Notes under the pieces: generated by a model
Database searches by the model: none
What the model was told of the DNA's origin: nothing
The model's input: the letters and a program-made list of their open reading frames with translations, nothing else
Translations under genes and position numbers: made by a program
Shown: piece after piece, positions 28,884 to 37,544 of the stretch
How positions within the stretch are numbered: the stretch's first letter is position 1
How the letters are laid out: the number at the start of each line of letters is the position of its first letter
Assembly (NCBI RefSeq): GCF_000454545.1
Contig: NZ_CM002139.1
Coordinates: forward strand, 360,083 to 402,714
Source of the DNA: Xanthomonas cassavae CFBP 4642
GTDB lineage: Bacteria > Pseudomonadota > Gammaproteobacteria > Xanthomonadales > Xanthomonadaceae
DNA: 42,632 bases
Direction: 5' to 3'

Positions 28884-28900
28884 ATGACCATCGGTGTCAT
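28884..28900. promoter_or_regulatory. candidate operator upstream of kdgK
   Basis: ATGACCATCGGTGTCAT: ATGAC/GTCAT arms around a 7-base centre. It is nearly identical to the element at 29039-29055 (15 of 17 positions). It lies 58 bases before the kdgK start. A LacI- or GntR-family uronate regulator is the likely ligand-responsive binder (inference). Confidence 0.55.
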
Positions 28901-29038
28901 TCTAGCCCTCCCCGGAGACGGTCGGACAGAGCCAGGATGCGACGCGGCGTGACGGCTTACGCCCCACTTAGGCGAAATCCTGGCGCATTTCTGCTGCGCT
29001 GCAAGATGTTGAACGATGATTCAGCTGGTAACGTCGTT

Positions 29039-29055
29039 TTGACCAGCGGTGTCAT
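29039..29055. promoter_or_regulatory. candidate operator upstream of the first pectin receptor
   Basis: TTGACCAGCGGTGTCAT, followed by T as in the kdgK copy, lies 55 bases before the receptor ATG. TGAC and GTCA arms flank CAGCGGT. Such a paired arrangement in a divergent regulatory region is typical of one regulator controlling both sides. Confidence 0.55.
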
Positions 29056-29109
29056 TGCCGCTCACAACCAGACTTTCATGTTGTTCATGGACCCTTGGGA
29101 GGGGAGGAC

Positions 29110-31890
29110 ATGCAATTTCGGACCACCAACCGGAAGACACCGGTTACCTTGCTGGCATTGTCGATCGGCCTGGCGCTGAGCGGCCACCTGGCCGCACAAG
29201 AAACCACCCAAGCGCCCGCAGAACCGGCCGTCGACCTGGACACCGTCACGGTGACCGGCTATCGCGCCTCGGTGGAAAAGGCCCTGGACATCAAGCGCGG
29301 CGAAGCCGGCGTGGTCGATGCGATTGTCGCCGAGGACATCGGCAAGTTCCCCGACCTCAACCTGGCCGAGTCGCTGCAGCGCATTCCCGGCGTGGTGATC
29401 ACCCGTGAGGCCGGCGAAGGCCGCGCCATCTCGGTGCGTGGTCTGGGCCCGGAGTTCACCCGCGTGCGCATCAACGGCATGGAAGCGCTCACCACCGTGG
29501 GCGCCGGCGACCAGAGCGGCGGCACCAACCGCGGCCGCGGCTTCGACTTCAACGTGTTCGCCTCGGACCTGTTCTCGCAGCTGATCGCGCGCAAGACCGC
29601 CTCGGCCGATGTGGAAGAAGGCTCGCTGGGTGCCACCGTCGACCTGCGTACCGCGCGCCCGTTCGACTACAGCGGCTTCACCTTCGCCGCCAGCGGCCAG
29701 GCGGCCTATAACGCGATGGCCGAGAAGGACAACCCGCGCGTGGCCGGCCTGATTGCCAACACCTGGGCCGACAACACCTTCGGCGCCCTGCTGTCGGTGG
29801 CCTACACCGAGCGCGAAGTGCTGGAAGAAGGCTCCAACACCGGCCGCTGGGCCAATGGCACCAGCAACGGCGGCTTCGATGCCACCTCGCCGTTTGCCGC
29901 CGCGCGCTCGGCCGATGTTTACCACCCGCGCTTCCCGCGCTACACCCAGCAGATCCACGACCAGCAGCGTCTGGGTGTCACCGGCTCGTTGCAGTGGAAG
30001 CCGTCCGACCGCACCACGCTGTCGCTGGACATGCTGTATTCCAAGATCGACGCCAAGCGCGACGAGCACTACATCGAAGCGATCTCCTTCAGCCGCAACC
30101 GCGACGGGCTCACCCCGCGCCGGCCGGTGCGCGACGGCAAGCCGGGCACCATCGTGCGCAACGGCGAGATCCGCAACAACGCGCTGGTCTATGGCGAATT
30201 CGACAATGTCGACATTCGTTCGGAAAACCGCCACGACGAGTGGAACACCGAGTTCACCCAGGTCAGCCTGGACCTGGAGCATCGCTTCAACGATGCCTTC
30301 AGCGTCAATGCCCGTGTCGGCACCTCGCGCTCTGCGCACGAGAACCCGGTGCAGACCACCATCATCATGGACAAGTACGACGTCGACGGGTACAGCTACG
30401 ACTACCGCGGCAACAGCCGCGCGCCGGTGCTGAATTACGGCATCGACCCGACCGATCCCGCCGGTTGGGAGCTGGCCGAAATCCGCCTGCGTCCGCAGTC
30501 GGTGGACAACGACTTCGACACCGGCCAGATCGACTTCAACTGGAACATCAGCCCCGGCTTCCGCCTCAAGGGTGGCGTGCTGGCCAAGAACTACAGCTTC
30601 AGCACTGTCGAGTTGCGCCGCGCCAACGAACTGGCCGTGCCCAACTTCGCCAACGGCAGCCTGATCGTGCCGTCGGACCTGACCGAACAGGCCGGGCTCA
30701 AGGGCATCAACGGCAGCCCGTCCAACTGGGTGGTGCCCAATCTGGATGCGGTGGCCGATCTGTTCGGCATCTACAGCAACAGCGGCACCTTCGCGGTGGC
30801 ACCGCGCGTCAACAACAGCCGCAGCGTCCAGGAAAAGGATCGCGGCGTGTGGTTGATGGGCGAGTTCTCCACCGACCTGGGCCCGATTCCGCTGTCGGGC
30901 AACTTCGGCGTGCGCTATGTGCGCACCGAGCAGGAATCCACCGGCTTTGCCTTGATCAACAACGTGCCGACCGAAACCACGGTGGGCCGCAAGTACAACA
31001 ACACGCTGCCCTCGTTCAACCTGGTGGCCGAGCTGGCACCGGACCTGCTGCTGCGTCTTGGCGCCGCCAAGGTGATGTCGCGTCCCGGCCTGGGCAGCCT
31101 CACCCCCGGCGTGACCGTGGCGGTGGCCGGTGGTGCACGCACCGTGGCCGGCGGCAACCCGGATCTGGACCCGATCGAAGCCACCAACGTCGACCTCGGC
31201 CTGGAGTGGTACTTCAACGAAGGCGCCATGCTCGGCGTCGGCCTGTTTTACAAGGACATCGAAAGCTTCATCCAGACCGCGCGCGAAGTGCGCCCGTATT
31301 CCAGCAGCGGCCTGCCGGCCGAGTTGCTGGAAGGCACCGGCGCCACCGTCAACGACGACTTCGCCTTCAGCATTCCGCTCAACACTCCGGGCGGCGAATT
31401 GAAGGGCGTGGAAGCCAACTACACGCAGCCGTTTACGTTCCTGCCGGGCAAGTGGGCCAACCTGGGCGTGCAGCTCAACTACACCTGGGTCGATTCGCAG
31501 ATTCAGTACCTGGCCAGCAGCGGCGCGCCGGTGATGAAGAACGACCTGCTGGGTCTGTCGCGCTCGTCGTGGAATGCCACGCTGTTCTACGAAGGCGAAT
31601 CCTTCGCCGGGCGCGTGTCGGCCACCAACCGCGACGATTACCTCACCCAGGCACCGGGTGCGGAAACCGGCTTCAACGTCGATGGCGTGCACGGCATGAC
31701 CGGCACCACCATTCTCGATGCCTCGCTGCGCTACAAGATCAGCAAGCAGCTGGAGCTGAGCCTGGAAGGCATCAACCTCACCAACGAAGCGTCCGATGAG
31801 TGGGTGTCGTCGCCGCGCACCGGCCAGCTGCCGCTGCAGTACGCAGAAACTGGCCGTCAGTACCTGCTGGGCGTGCGCTACAAGTTCTAA
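29110..31890 (+). CDS. TonB-dependent receptor, pectin/oligogalacturonide locus (first)
   Basis: Predicted 926 residues, starting at ATG 29110 after a GGAGGGGAGGAC leader. Signal peptide (VTLLALSIGLALSGHLAAQ), then a TonB-box-like DTVTVTGYRAS, plug (EDIGKFPDLNLAESLQRIPGV, ISVRGLGPEFTRVRINGMEA), and a large barrel ending GRQYLLGVRYKF. EDIGKFPDLN plus the GRGFDFNVFASDLFS segment marks the large carbohydrate-type receptors that are expanded in Xanthomonas. Next to a pectin methylesterase, a pectate lyase and kdgK, the substrate is very probably oligogalacturonides, as in the polygalacturonate-inducible locus of X. campestris. A strong hairpin separates it from the next receptor. Confidence 0.92.
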   Translation: MQFRTTNRKTPVTLLALSIGLALSGHLAAQETTQAPAEPAVDLDTVTVTGYRASVEKALDIKRGEAGVVDAIVAEDIGKFPDLNLAESLQRIPGVVITREAGEGRAISVRGLGPEFTRVRINGMEALTTVGAGDQSGGTNRGRGFDFNVFASDLFSQLIARKTASADVEEGSLGATVDLRTARPFDYSGFTFAASGQAAYNAMAEKDNPRVAGLIANTWADNTFGALLSVAYTEREVLEEGSNTGRWANGTSNGGFDATSPFAAARSADVYHPRFPRYTQQIHDQQRLGVTGSLQWKPSDRTTLSLDMLYSKIDAKRDEHYIEAISFSRNRDGLTPRRPVRDGKPGTIVRNGEIRNNALVYGEFDNVDIRSENRHDEWNTEFTQVSLDLEHRFNDAFSVNARVGTSRSAHENPVQTTIIMDKYDVDGYSYDYRGNSRAPVLNYGIDPTDPAGWELAEIRLRPQSVDNDFDTGQIDFNWNISPGFRLKGGVLAKNYSFSTVELRRANELAVPNFANGSLIVPSDLTEQAGLKGINGSPSNWVVPNLDAVADLFGIYSNSGTFAVAPRVNNSRSVQEKDRGVWLMGEFSTDLGPIPLSGNFGVRYVRTEQESTGFALINNVPTETTVGRKYNNTLPSFNLVAELAPDLLLRLGAAKVMSRPGLGSLTPGVTVAVAGGARTVAGGNPDLDPIEATNVDLGLEWYFNEGAMLGVGLFYKDIESFIQTAREVRPYSSSGLPAELLEGTGATVNDDFAFSIPLNTPGGELKGVEANYTQPFTFLPGKWANLGVQLNYTWVDSQIQYLASSGAPVMKNDLLGLSRSSWNATLFYEGESFAGRVSATNRDDYLTQAPGAETGFNVDGVHGMTGTTILDASLRYKISKQLELSLEGINLTNEASDEWVSSPRTGQLPLQYAETGRQYLLGVRYKF

Positions 31891-31900
31891 CCGCTGTCTG

Positions 31901-31929
31901 CCCGCGACGCATCGCGCGTCGCGGGCCTC
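31901..31929 (+). terminator. strong stem-loop after the first receptor
   Basis: CCCGCGACGC (31901-31910) and GCGTCGCGGG (31916-31925) form a perfect 10-bp stem with a 5-base loop, followed by CCTCTTTC. It starts 10 bases after the stop. The short pyrimidine run suggests partial termination, which would set the ratio of the first receptor to downstream genes. Confidence 0.65.
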
Positions 31930-32139
31930 TTTCAATGCTTGATCGCGTCCTGCACGGCGCGCCCGCCGGGCGTGCGCGTCTGCAACGCGGTGGGCGTGCC
32001 GTTTCACGCGGCTGCAGGACAACGCGCGCCACCGAAGAGTCGTGCCGCCGTTGCGCAAGTCGCGTTATCGATTCGACGCCGCGGGCCTGTGGGGAGGCTG
32101 CATGCGTCTTTGCAGCAGTGCCACCGGAGTGAGTGCATC

Positions 32140-35100
32140 ATGCAAGTCCGTTCGCGTCGTTCCGCCGCATTGGCGGCCGCTCGCCTGCCCACCGAGCGTC
32201 TGTCGGTGGCCATCGTCCTGGCGCTGCACGCAGCCACCGCCGCTGCGCAGACCACCCCCGCGCCGACCACCGATGCGGTGGATCTGGACCGCGTGCAGGT
32301 CAAGGCCACCTACCGCGAAAGCCTGCAGCAATCACTCGATGCCAAGCGCTATAGCGTGGAGCAGGTGGATGCGATCTATGCCGAAGACATCGGCAAGTTT
32401 CCCGATCTGAACCTGGCCGAATCGATGCAGCGTATCGCCGGTGTTTCCATCGACCGCGAAGGCGGCGAGGGCAAGCAGATTTCGGTGCGCGGCCTGGGGT
32501 CGGACTTCACCCGCGTGTGCATCAACGGGCTGGAAGCATTGGCCACCGCTGGCAGCGGCAGCGATGGCGTCAACCGCAGCCGCGGTTTCGACTTCAATAC
32601 CTTTGCCTCGGAACTGTTCAGCCGCGTCACCATCAGCAAGACCCAGTCCGCGCAGATGGACGAAGGCTCGCTCGGCGCCACCGTCGACCTGCGCGGCTCG
32701 CGCCCGTTCGATTTCGACGGCTTCGAAGCGGCGGCCTCCACGCAATACGGCTACAACGACCTCTCGCGCGAAAAGGACCCGCGTTTTTCCGGCCTGATCA
32801 GCAATATCTGGGCCGATGGCCGCGTCGGCGCGCTGATGTCGGTGTCCTACAGCGAGCGCCACCTGCGCGAAGAAGGCTACAACCCGGTGCGCTGGGAGCA
32901 CGGCAACTACCGCAACTCCAACCAGAGCACCGCCACCAACAACGGCACCTATGGGTTCTGTTCGCCGGTGGGCTACAACCCGCAAACCCCGCGCAACCCG
33001 CTGGCCAACGAAACCCCTGCCGGGGTCGGCTCGCAGGCCAACCAGGACCGCAACAACGGCTGGGGCAGCTACGGCATCAGCGCGACCAACTGCGGCACCG
33101 GCATCGCGCGCCCGGCCAATACGCCGGAGAACATCCAGGCCTACGAAACCGCCACCAATGCCTGGATTCCGCGCTACCCGCGCTATATCCGCACCGATCA
33201 CGAGATCAAACGCCTGGGCGTCACCGGCGCGCTGCAATTCAAGGTCAGCGACGACACCCTGCTGAACGTCGACCTGCTGTATTCCAAGCTGGACAAGGAC
33301 CAGCGCGAAGACTCCGTCGGCGCCAACCTGCACCGCACCGCCAACTTCGGCGGCAAGACCCAGATCGCGGTGCGCGAAGCGCAGGTGGACGACCAGAACC
33401 GCCTCACCTACGGCGTGTTCGACAACGTCGATTTCCGCACCGAATCCAGCAACATCGAAGAGTCCACCGAGTTCAAGCAGTTCAGCCTGGACCTGCAGCA
33501 CCGCTTCAACGACCAGGTGCGCGTCAACGCGTTGGTCGGGCATTCGACCTCGGACTACGAACGTCCCGAGTTTTCGATGGTGAGTTTCGACAACACCAAT
33601 CTCGATGGTTTCGTGCTTGATCGGCGCAATGGCGGCGACTACCCCAGCATGAGTTTCCCGTTCGATGCGGGTAACCCCAACAACTGGCAGTGGCTGGGCT
33701 ACGGCGCAGTGCCGGTCAACAGCAACGGCACCGCGCGCGGCACCAACATCAGCGAGGTGCGGCTCAACCCGCAGTCGGTGGGTAACACCTTCGACACCGC
33801 CAAGGTGGATCTGGAATTCAATATCAGCCCCACCTTCACCTTTCGCACCGGGCTGGCCTACAAGAACTACGACATGGACACGTCGGAGTCGCGCAATATC
33901 TCCTACGGGCGATTGGCGCAGGCCTTGCCGGCCGGCGTGGGCGTGGGCGACCTGAGCACCAATCTGGATGGTTTCGGCCGCAGCTTGAACGGCAGCTTCC
34001 CCACCACCTGGGTGATTCCGGATTTCCAGAAGGTCGCCGACCTGCTCAACATCAATTGCAACTGCGACACCGGCGTGCCCGGCGGCGACTACCGCCTGGC
34101 CGATGTCGGTCACTTCGGTTCGTCCAACAACAATTTCGCCGTCAACGAAAAGAGCCTGGGCACCTACCTGCAGCTGGACTTCAACACCGACCTGTGGGGG
34201 CGCGCGCTGCGTGGCAACCTGGGCGTGCGCTATGTGCAGACGCAGATCGCCGCCAGCGGCTACGCGCCATGCACGGCCACCTCGGCTGGCGCGATTTCGC
34301 CCAACTGCGAATCGTTCTTCGGCGTGGCCAGCGCCACCGCGGCGGCCGGCGAGCGCCTGCTGGTGCCCACCACGGTCAACCACAACTACCGCGACATCCT
34401 GCCGTCGTTGAATCTCTCATGGGATGTCAGCGACGAGGTGGTGCTGCGCTTCGGTGCGGCCAAGACCATGGCGCGCCCCACGCTGGCGTATCTGTCGCCC
34501 AGCGTCAGTGGCGGCCCTACGCAATTCTTCGATGACGGGCGGTTTTTCTCGATCAACCTGGGCAACCCCAAGCTCGACCCGTTCCGCTCCACCAACTACG
34601 ACCTCAGCGCCGAATGGTACTTCCGCGAAGGCTCGCTGCTGTCGGCGGCGGTGTTCTACAAGGACATCGACAGCTACGTGCAGCGCACCCGCGTGCTCAG
34701 CACCTGGGAAGCGATGGGCTACTCGCTGGATCTGCTCCCCGCAGGCTTCACCCCGGACACCATCTTCAACGTGCAGAGCTACTTCAACACGCCCGGTGGC
34801 CCGCTCAAGGGCTTCGAGCTGACCTACCAGCAGGCCTTCGATTTTCTGCCGGGCTTCTGGCGCAATTTCGGCGTGCAGCTCAACTACACCCAGGTCGACT
34901 CCAAGATCAATTACCTGTTCAGTACCGCCGGCAACAGCAATACCAGCATCACCACCACCACCACCGAACGCGACCTGCTCAATCTCTCGCCGCACTCCTA
35001 CAACGCCACCGTCTATTACGACGACGGTCGCTTCAGTGCGCGCGTGTCCACCAGTTACCGCGATGGCTACATCAACAACATCCTCGCTCAGGAAGACGTC

Positions 35101-35334
35101 TACGACCTGGACGGGCGTCGCCTGGTCACGGCCGATGTCACCGGCAAATACAGCGTTGAAAACGTCGATTTCAACATGTCCTACAAGCTCAACGACCAGC
35201 TGTCGCTGACCTTCGAGGCGATCAACCTGCTCGACACCCCCGACCGCCGCTACGTCGATTCCACGCTGGAACTGCCCGACAAGTACACCGTCACCGGGCG
35301 CCAGTACTACATCGGCGCGCGCTACAAGTTCTGA
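32140..35334 (+). CDS. TonB-dependent receptor, pectin/oligogalacturonide locus (second)
   Basis: Predicted 1064 residues, homologous in layout to the first receptor: EDIGKFPDLNLAESMQRIAGV, ISVRGLGSDFTRV, SRGFDFNTFASELFS, and the ending GRQYYIGARYKF. ATG 32140 lies after a CGGAG, with leader LSVAIVLALHAATAAAQ. Compared with the first receptor it carries extra cysteine-containing loops (GFCSPVG, ATNCGTG, NINCNCDTG, ATSAGAISPNCESF), probably disulfide-braced extracellular loops. CINGLEAL has Cys where the family usually has Arg. The pectin methylesterase follows after 13 bases, so the two are co-transcribed. Two non-identical receptors may import different chain lengths or methylation states (inference). 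Confidence 0.92.
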   Translation: MQVRSRRSAALAAARLPTERLSVAIVLALHAATAAAQTTPAPTTDAVDLDRVQVKATYRESLQQSLDAKRYSVEQVDAIYAEDIGKFPDLNLAESMQRIAGVSIDREGGEGKQISVRGLGSDFTRVCINGLEALATAGSGSDGVNRSRGFDFNTFASELFSRVTISKTQSAQMDEGSLGATVDLRGSRPFDFDGFEAAASTQYGYNDLSREKDPRFSGLISNIWADGRVGALMSVSYSERHLREEGYNPVRWEHGNYRNSNQSTATNNGTYGFCSPVGYNPQTPRNPLANETPAGVGSQANQDRNNGWGSYGISATNCGTGIARPANTPENIQAYETATNAWIPRYPRYIRTDHEIKRLGVTGALQFKVSDDTLLNVDLLYSKLDKDQREDSVGANLHRTANFGGKTQIAVREAQVDDQNRLTYGVFDNVDFRTESSNIEESTEFKQFSLDLQHRFNDQVRVNALVGHSTSDYERPEFSMVSFDNTNLDGFVLDRRNGGDYPSMSFPFDAGNPNNWQWLGYGAVPVNSNGTARGTNISEVRLNPQSVGNTFDTAKVDLEFNISPTFTFRTGLAYKNYDMDTSESRNISYGRLAQALPAGVGVGDLSTNLDGFGRSLNGSFPTTWVIPDFQKVADLLNINCNCDTGVPGGDYRLADVGHFGSSNNNFAVNEKSLGTYLQLDFNTDLWGRALRGNLGVRYVQTQIAASGYAPCTATSAGAISPNCESFFGVASATAAAGERLLVPTTVNHNYRDILPSLNLSWDVSDEVVLRFGAAKTMARPTLAYLSPSVSGGPTQFFDDGRFFSINLGNPKLDPFRSTNYDLSAEWYFREGSLLSAAVFYKDIDSYVQRTRVLSTWEAMGYSLDLLPAGFTPDTIFNVQSYFNTPGGPLKGFELTYQQAFDFLPGFWRNFGVQLNYTQVDSKINYLFSTAGNSNTSITTTTTERDLLNLSPHSYNATVYYDDGRFSARVSTSYRDGYINNILAQEDVYDLDGRRLVTADVTGKYSVENVDFNMSYKLNDQLSLTFEAINLLDTPDRRYVDSTLELPDKYTVTGRQYYIGARYKF

Positions 35335-35347
35335 CCAGGAGAGCGAC

Positions 35348-36325
35348 ATGCAAGTGCATCGCAGAACCGTCTTACGTCAGTTGGCCGCCACCGCGTTGGT
35401 GGCCGTGGCAGGCCTGTGCAGCAACGCCGCCATTGCCGCCGACCCGGTCTACACCGTGGCCAAGCAGGGCAGCGCCGGCTACCGCACCGTGCAGGCCGCC
35501 ATCGATGCCGCCGTACAAGGTGGCAAACGCGCGCAGATCAAGGTGGGCGCCGGGGTGTTCCAGGAGCTGATCGTGGTTCCGGCCAATGCCCCCGCGTTGA
35601 AGCTCACCGGCGCCGGCGCCACTCAGACCGTCATCACCTACGATAACTACGCCTCGCGCATCAATCCGGCCACCGGCGCCGAATACGGCACCTCCGGTTC
35701 GTCCAGCGTCATCATCGCCGGCAACGACTTCACCGCCGAACAGCTGAGCCTGGGCAACCACGCCGGCCCGGTGGGCCAGGCGGTGGCGGTGCGCGTGGAT
35801 GGCGACCGCGCCGCGTTCCGCAACGTGCGCTTCCTCGGCTACCAGGACACGCTGTACCTGCGTGGTGCCAAGCTGTCGTACTTCTTGGATTGCTATGTGG
35901 AAGGCACCGTGGACTTCGTGTTCGGTGCCGGCACTGCGTTGTTCGAGAACGTGCAGCTGCATTCGCTGGGCGATGGCTATCTCACCGCCGCCTCCACCCC
36001 GCAGGAAGCCGCACGCGGCTTCGTGTTCCGCAATGCGCGCGTTACCGCCGCCAGCGGCGTGTCGCGGGTCTTCCTGGGCCGCCCATGGCGCCCGTACGCC
36101 AGCGTCAGCTTCATCGGCAGCCAGCTCGGCGCGCACATCGTGCCCGAAGGCTGGAACAACTGGGGCAACACCGCCAACGAGGCCACCGCCCGTTACAGCG
36201 AATACCAGAGCAGCGGCGCCGGTGCCAACCCGTCGCGCCGCGTGAAGTGGTCGCGTCAACTCACCGCCGCGCAGGCCGCTGCGCTGGACCGCAACACCAT
36301 CCTTGGCAGCTGGAGGCCGTTCTGA
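35348..36325 (+). CDS. pectin methylesterase (CE8), exported
   Basis: A 325-residue pectinesterase that removes methyl esters from homogalacturonan, making it a substrate for pectate lyases. The leader (MQVHRRTVLRQLAATALVAVAGLCSNAAIAA) has an RR motif and cleaves near 30. Catalytic motifs of the right-handed parallel beta-helix: GNHAGPVGQAVA, FLGYQDTLY (Asp acid/base), YVEGTVDFVFGAG (Asp nucleophile), and LGRPWRPYASVSF (Arg). ATG 35348 has AGGAGAG upstream. Its stop overlaps the next start (TGATG, 36323-36327). Complete, and likely extracellular or periplasmic. Confidence 0.95.
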   Translation: MQVHRRTVLRQLAATALVAVAGLCSNAAIAADPVYTVAKQGSAGYRTVQAAIDAAVQGGKRAQIKVGAGVFQELIVVPANAPALKLTGAGATQTVITYDNYASRINPATGAEYGTSGSSSVIIAGNDFTAEQLSLGNHAGPVGQAVAVRVDGDRAAFRNVRFLGYQDTLYLRGAKLSYFLDCYVEGTVDFVFGAGTALFENVQLHSLGDGYLTAASTPQEAARGFVFRNARVTAASGVSRVFLGRPWRPYASVSFIGSQLGAHIVPEGWNNWGNTANEATARYSEYQSSGAGANPSRRVKWSRQLTAAQAAALDRNTILGSWRPF

Positions 36326-37342
36326 TGATCAAGTTCTCCACCTTCGCCTTCACCGGCGCGCTGCTGCTGGCCCCGCTCTCGGCCATGGCCGACAAGATCG
36401 CCGACAACATGCTGCTGTTGCAGACCGCCTCCGGCGGCTGGTCCAAGCAGTACAAGGGCGTGGCGGTCGACTACACCCGCACCTTCACCGCCGCCGAAAT
36501 CGCCGAGCTGCAACAACCCGGGCGCAAGGACGACGCCACCATCGACAACAAGGCCACCACGTACGAAATCACCTACCTGGCCACTGCCTTCAAGAACGAG
36601 AAGAACGCCAAGTACATCGCCGCCGCCCGCCTACCTGCTCACCGCGCAATACGCCAACGGCGGCTGGCCGCAGTTCTACCCGGACCTGTCGTCCTACCAT
36701 CACCAGATCACCTATAACGACGATGCAATGGTGCGCGTGCTCAACGTGCTGCAGGACATCAGCGAGGGCAAGAACGACACCGGCGCGCTACTGCGTGCCA
36801 GCCACGGTGCACGTGCCCGCCAGGCCGTCACCAAGGGCCTGGAATGCGTGCTCGCCACCCAGGTCAGGATCGGCGGCACGCTCACCATCTGGGGCGCGCA
36901 ATACGACGAGGTCACGCTCAAGCCGGCCAAGGCGCGCGCGTATGAGCTGGCGTCGCTGGCCTCCGGCGAGTCGGTTAGCATCGTGCGCTTTTTGATGCGC
37001 CAGCCCAGCCCGTCCGCGCAGATCAAGACATCGGTCGAGGCCGCTGCACGTTGGTTCGACACCCACCGCATGCGCGACCTGGCCACCAAGAAGATCGACG
37101 ACCCCACTCAGGAAACCGGCAAGGACGTGATCCTCGTCGCGCAACCGGGTGCCTCACTATGGGCGCGCTTCTACGACCTGCAGAATCAACGCCCGCTCTA
37201 TGCCAACCGCGACGGTGTGGCCTTGACCGAGTACATGCAGGTGCCCAACGAACGCCGTGTGGGCTATGCCTGGCACGGCACCTGGCCGGACAAGCTGTTG
37301 AAGGACGATATTCCCAAGTGGCGTGTCGCCAACGGTCTGTAA
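36325..37342 (+). pseudogene. pectate lyase, PL10-type, frameshifted
   Basis: From ATG 36325 (coupled to the esterase stop): signal peptide (MIKFSTFAFTGALLLAPLSAMA), then NMLLLQTASGGWSKQYKG and DDATIDNKATTYEITYLATAF, the PL10 hallmarks. At about 36629-36632 the frame breaks after KYIAAAR and continues one frame over as YLLTAQYANGGWPQFYPDLSSYHHQITYNDDAMVRVLN, through TLTIWGAQYDEVTLKPAKARAYELASLASGES, to YAWHGTWPDKLLKDDIPKW. The 1018-base span is not a multiple of three. A small deletion (2 or 11 bases would fit) removed part of the AAA..Y helix. The catalytic core lies after the break, so the lyase is inactive unless this is a sequence error. Loss would reduce depolymerisation of the de-esterified pectin. 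Confidence 0.85.
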
Positions 37343-37497
37343 CAGTGAGAGCAGCTAACAAAACTACTGCGCAGCCGCCAGACGGGCGCGGCCGGTGCTC
37401 GGAATCGGCATGTACCACTCGTACACTGCGGTTCCTGCGCGCCGTCCACACTCGCCGGACGGCTGCTCGCTACGTGTTGGTAACCGCTCTAAACACC

Positions 37498-37531
37498 CGC
37501 CGCGCGGTCACCCCGTGCGGCGATGCTTTTT
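37498..37531 (+). terminator. terminator/attenuator-like hairpin just before the 1289-aa gene
   Basis: CGCCGCGCGG (37498-37507) pairs with CCGTGCGGCG (37513-37522; one G-U) around a TCACC loop, and TTTTT lies at 37527-37531, one base before the GAGGAG ribosome-binding site (37532-37537). It could end the pectate lyase transcript or act as an attenuator for the gene that starts at 37545. Confidence 0.6.
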
Positions 37532-37544
37532 GAGGAGTAAGGCA

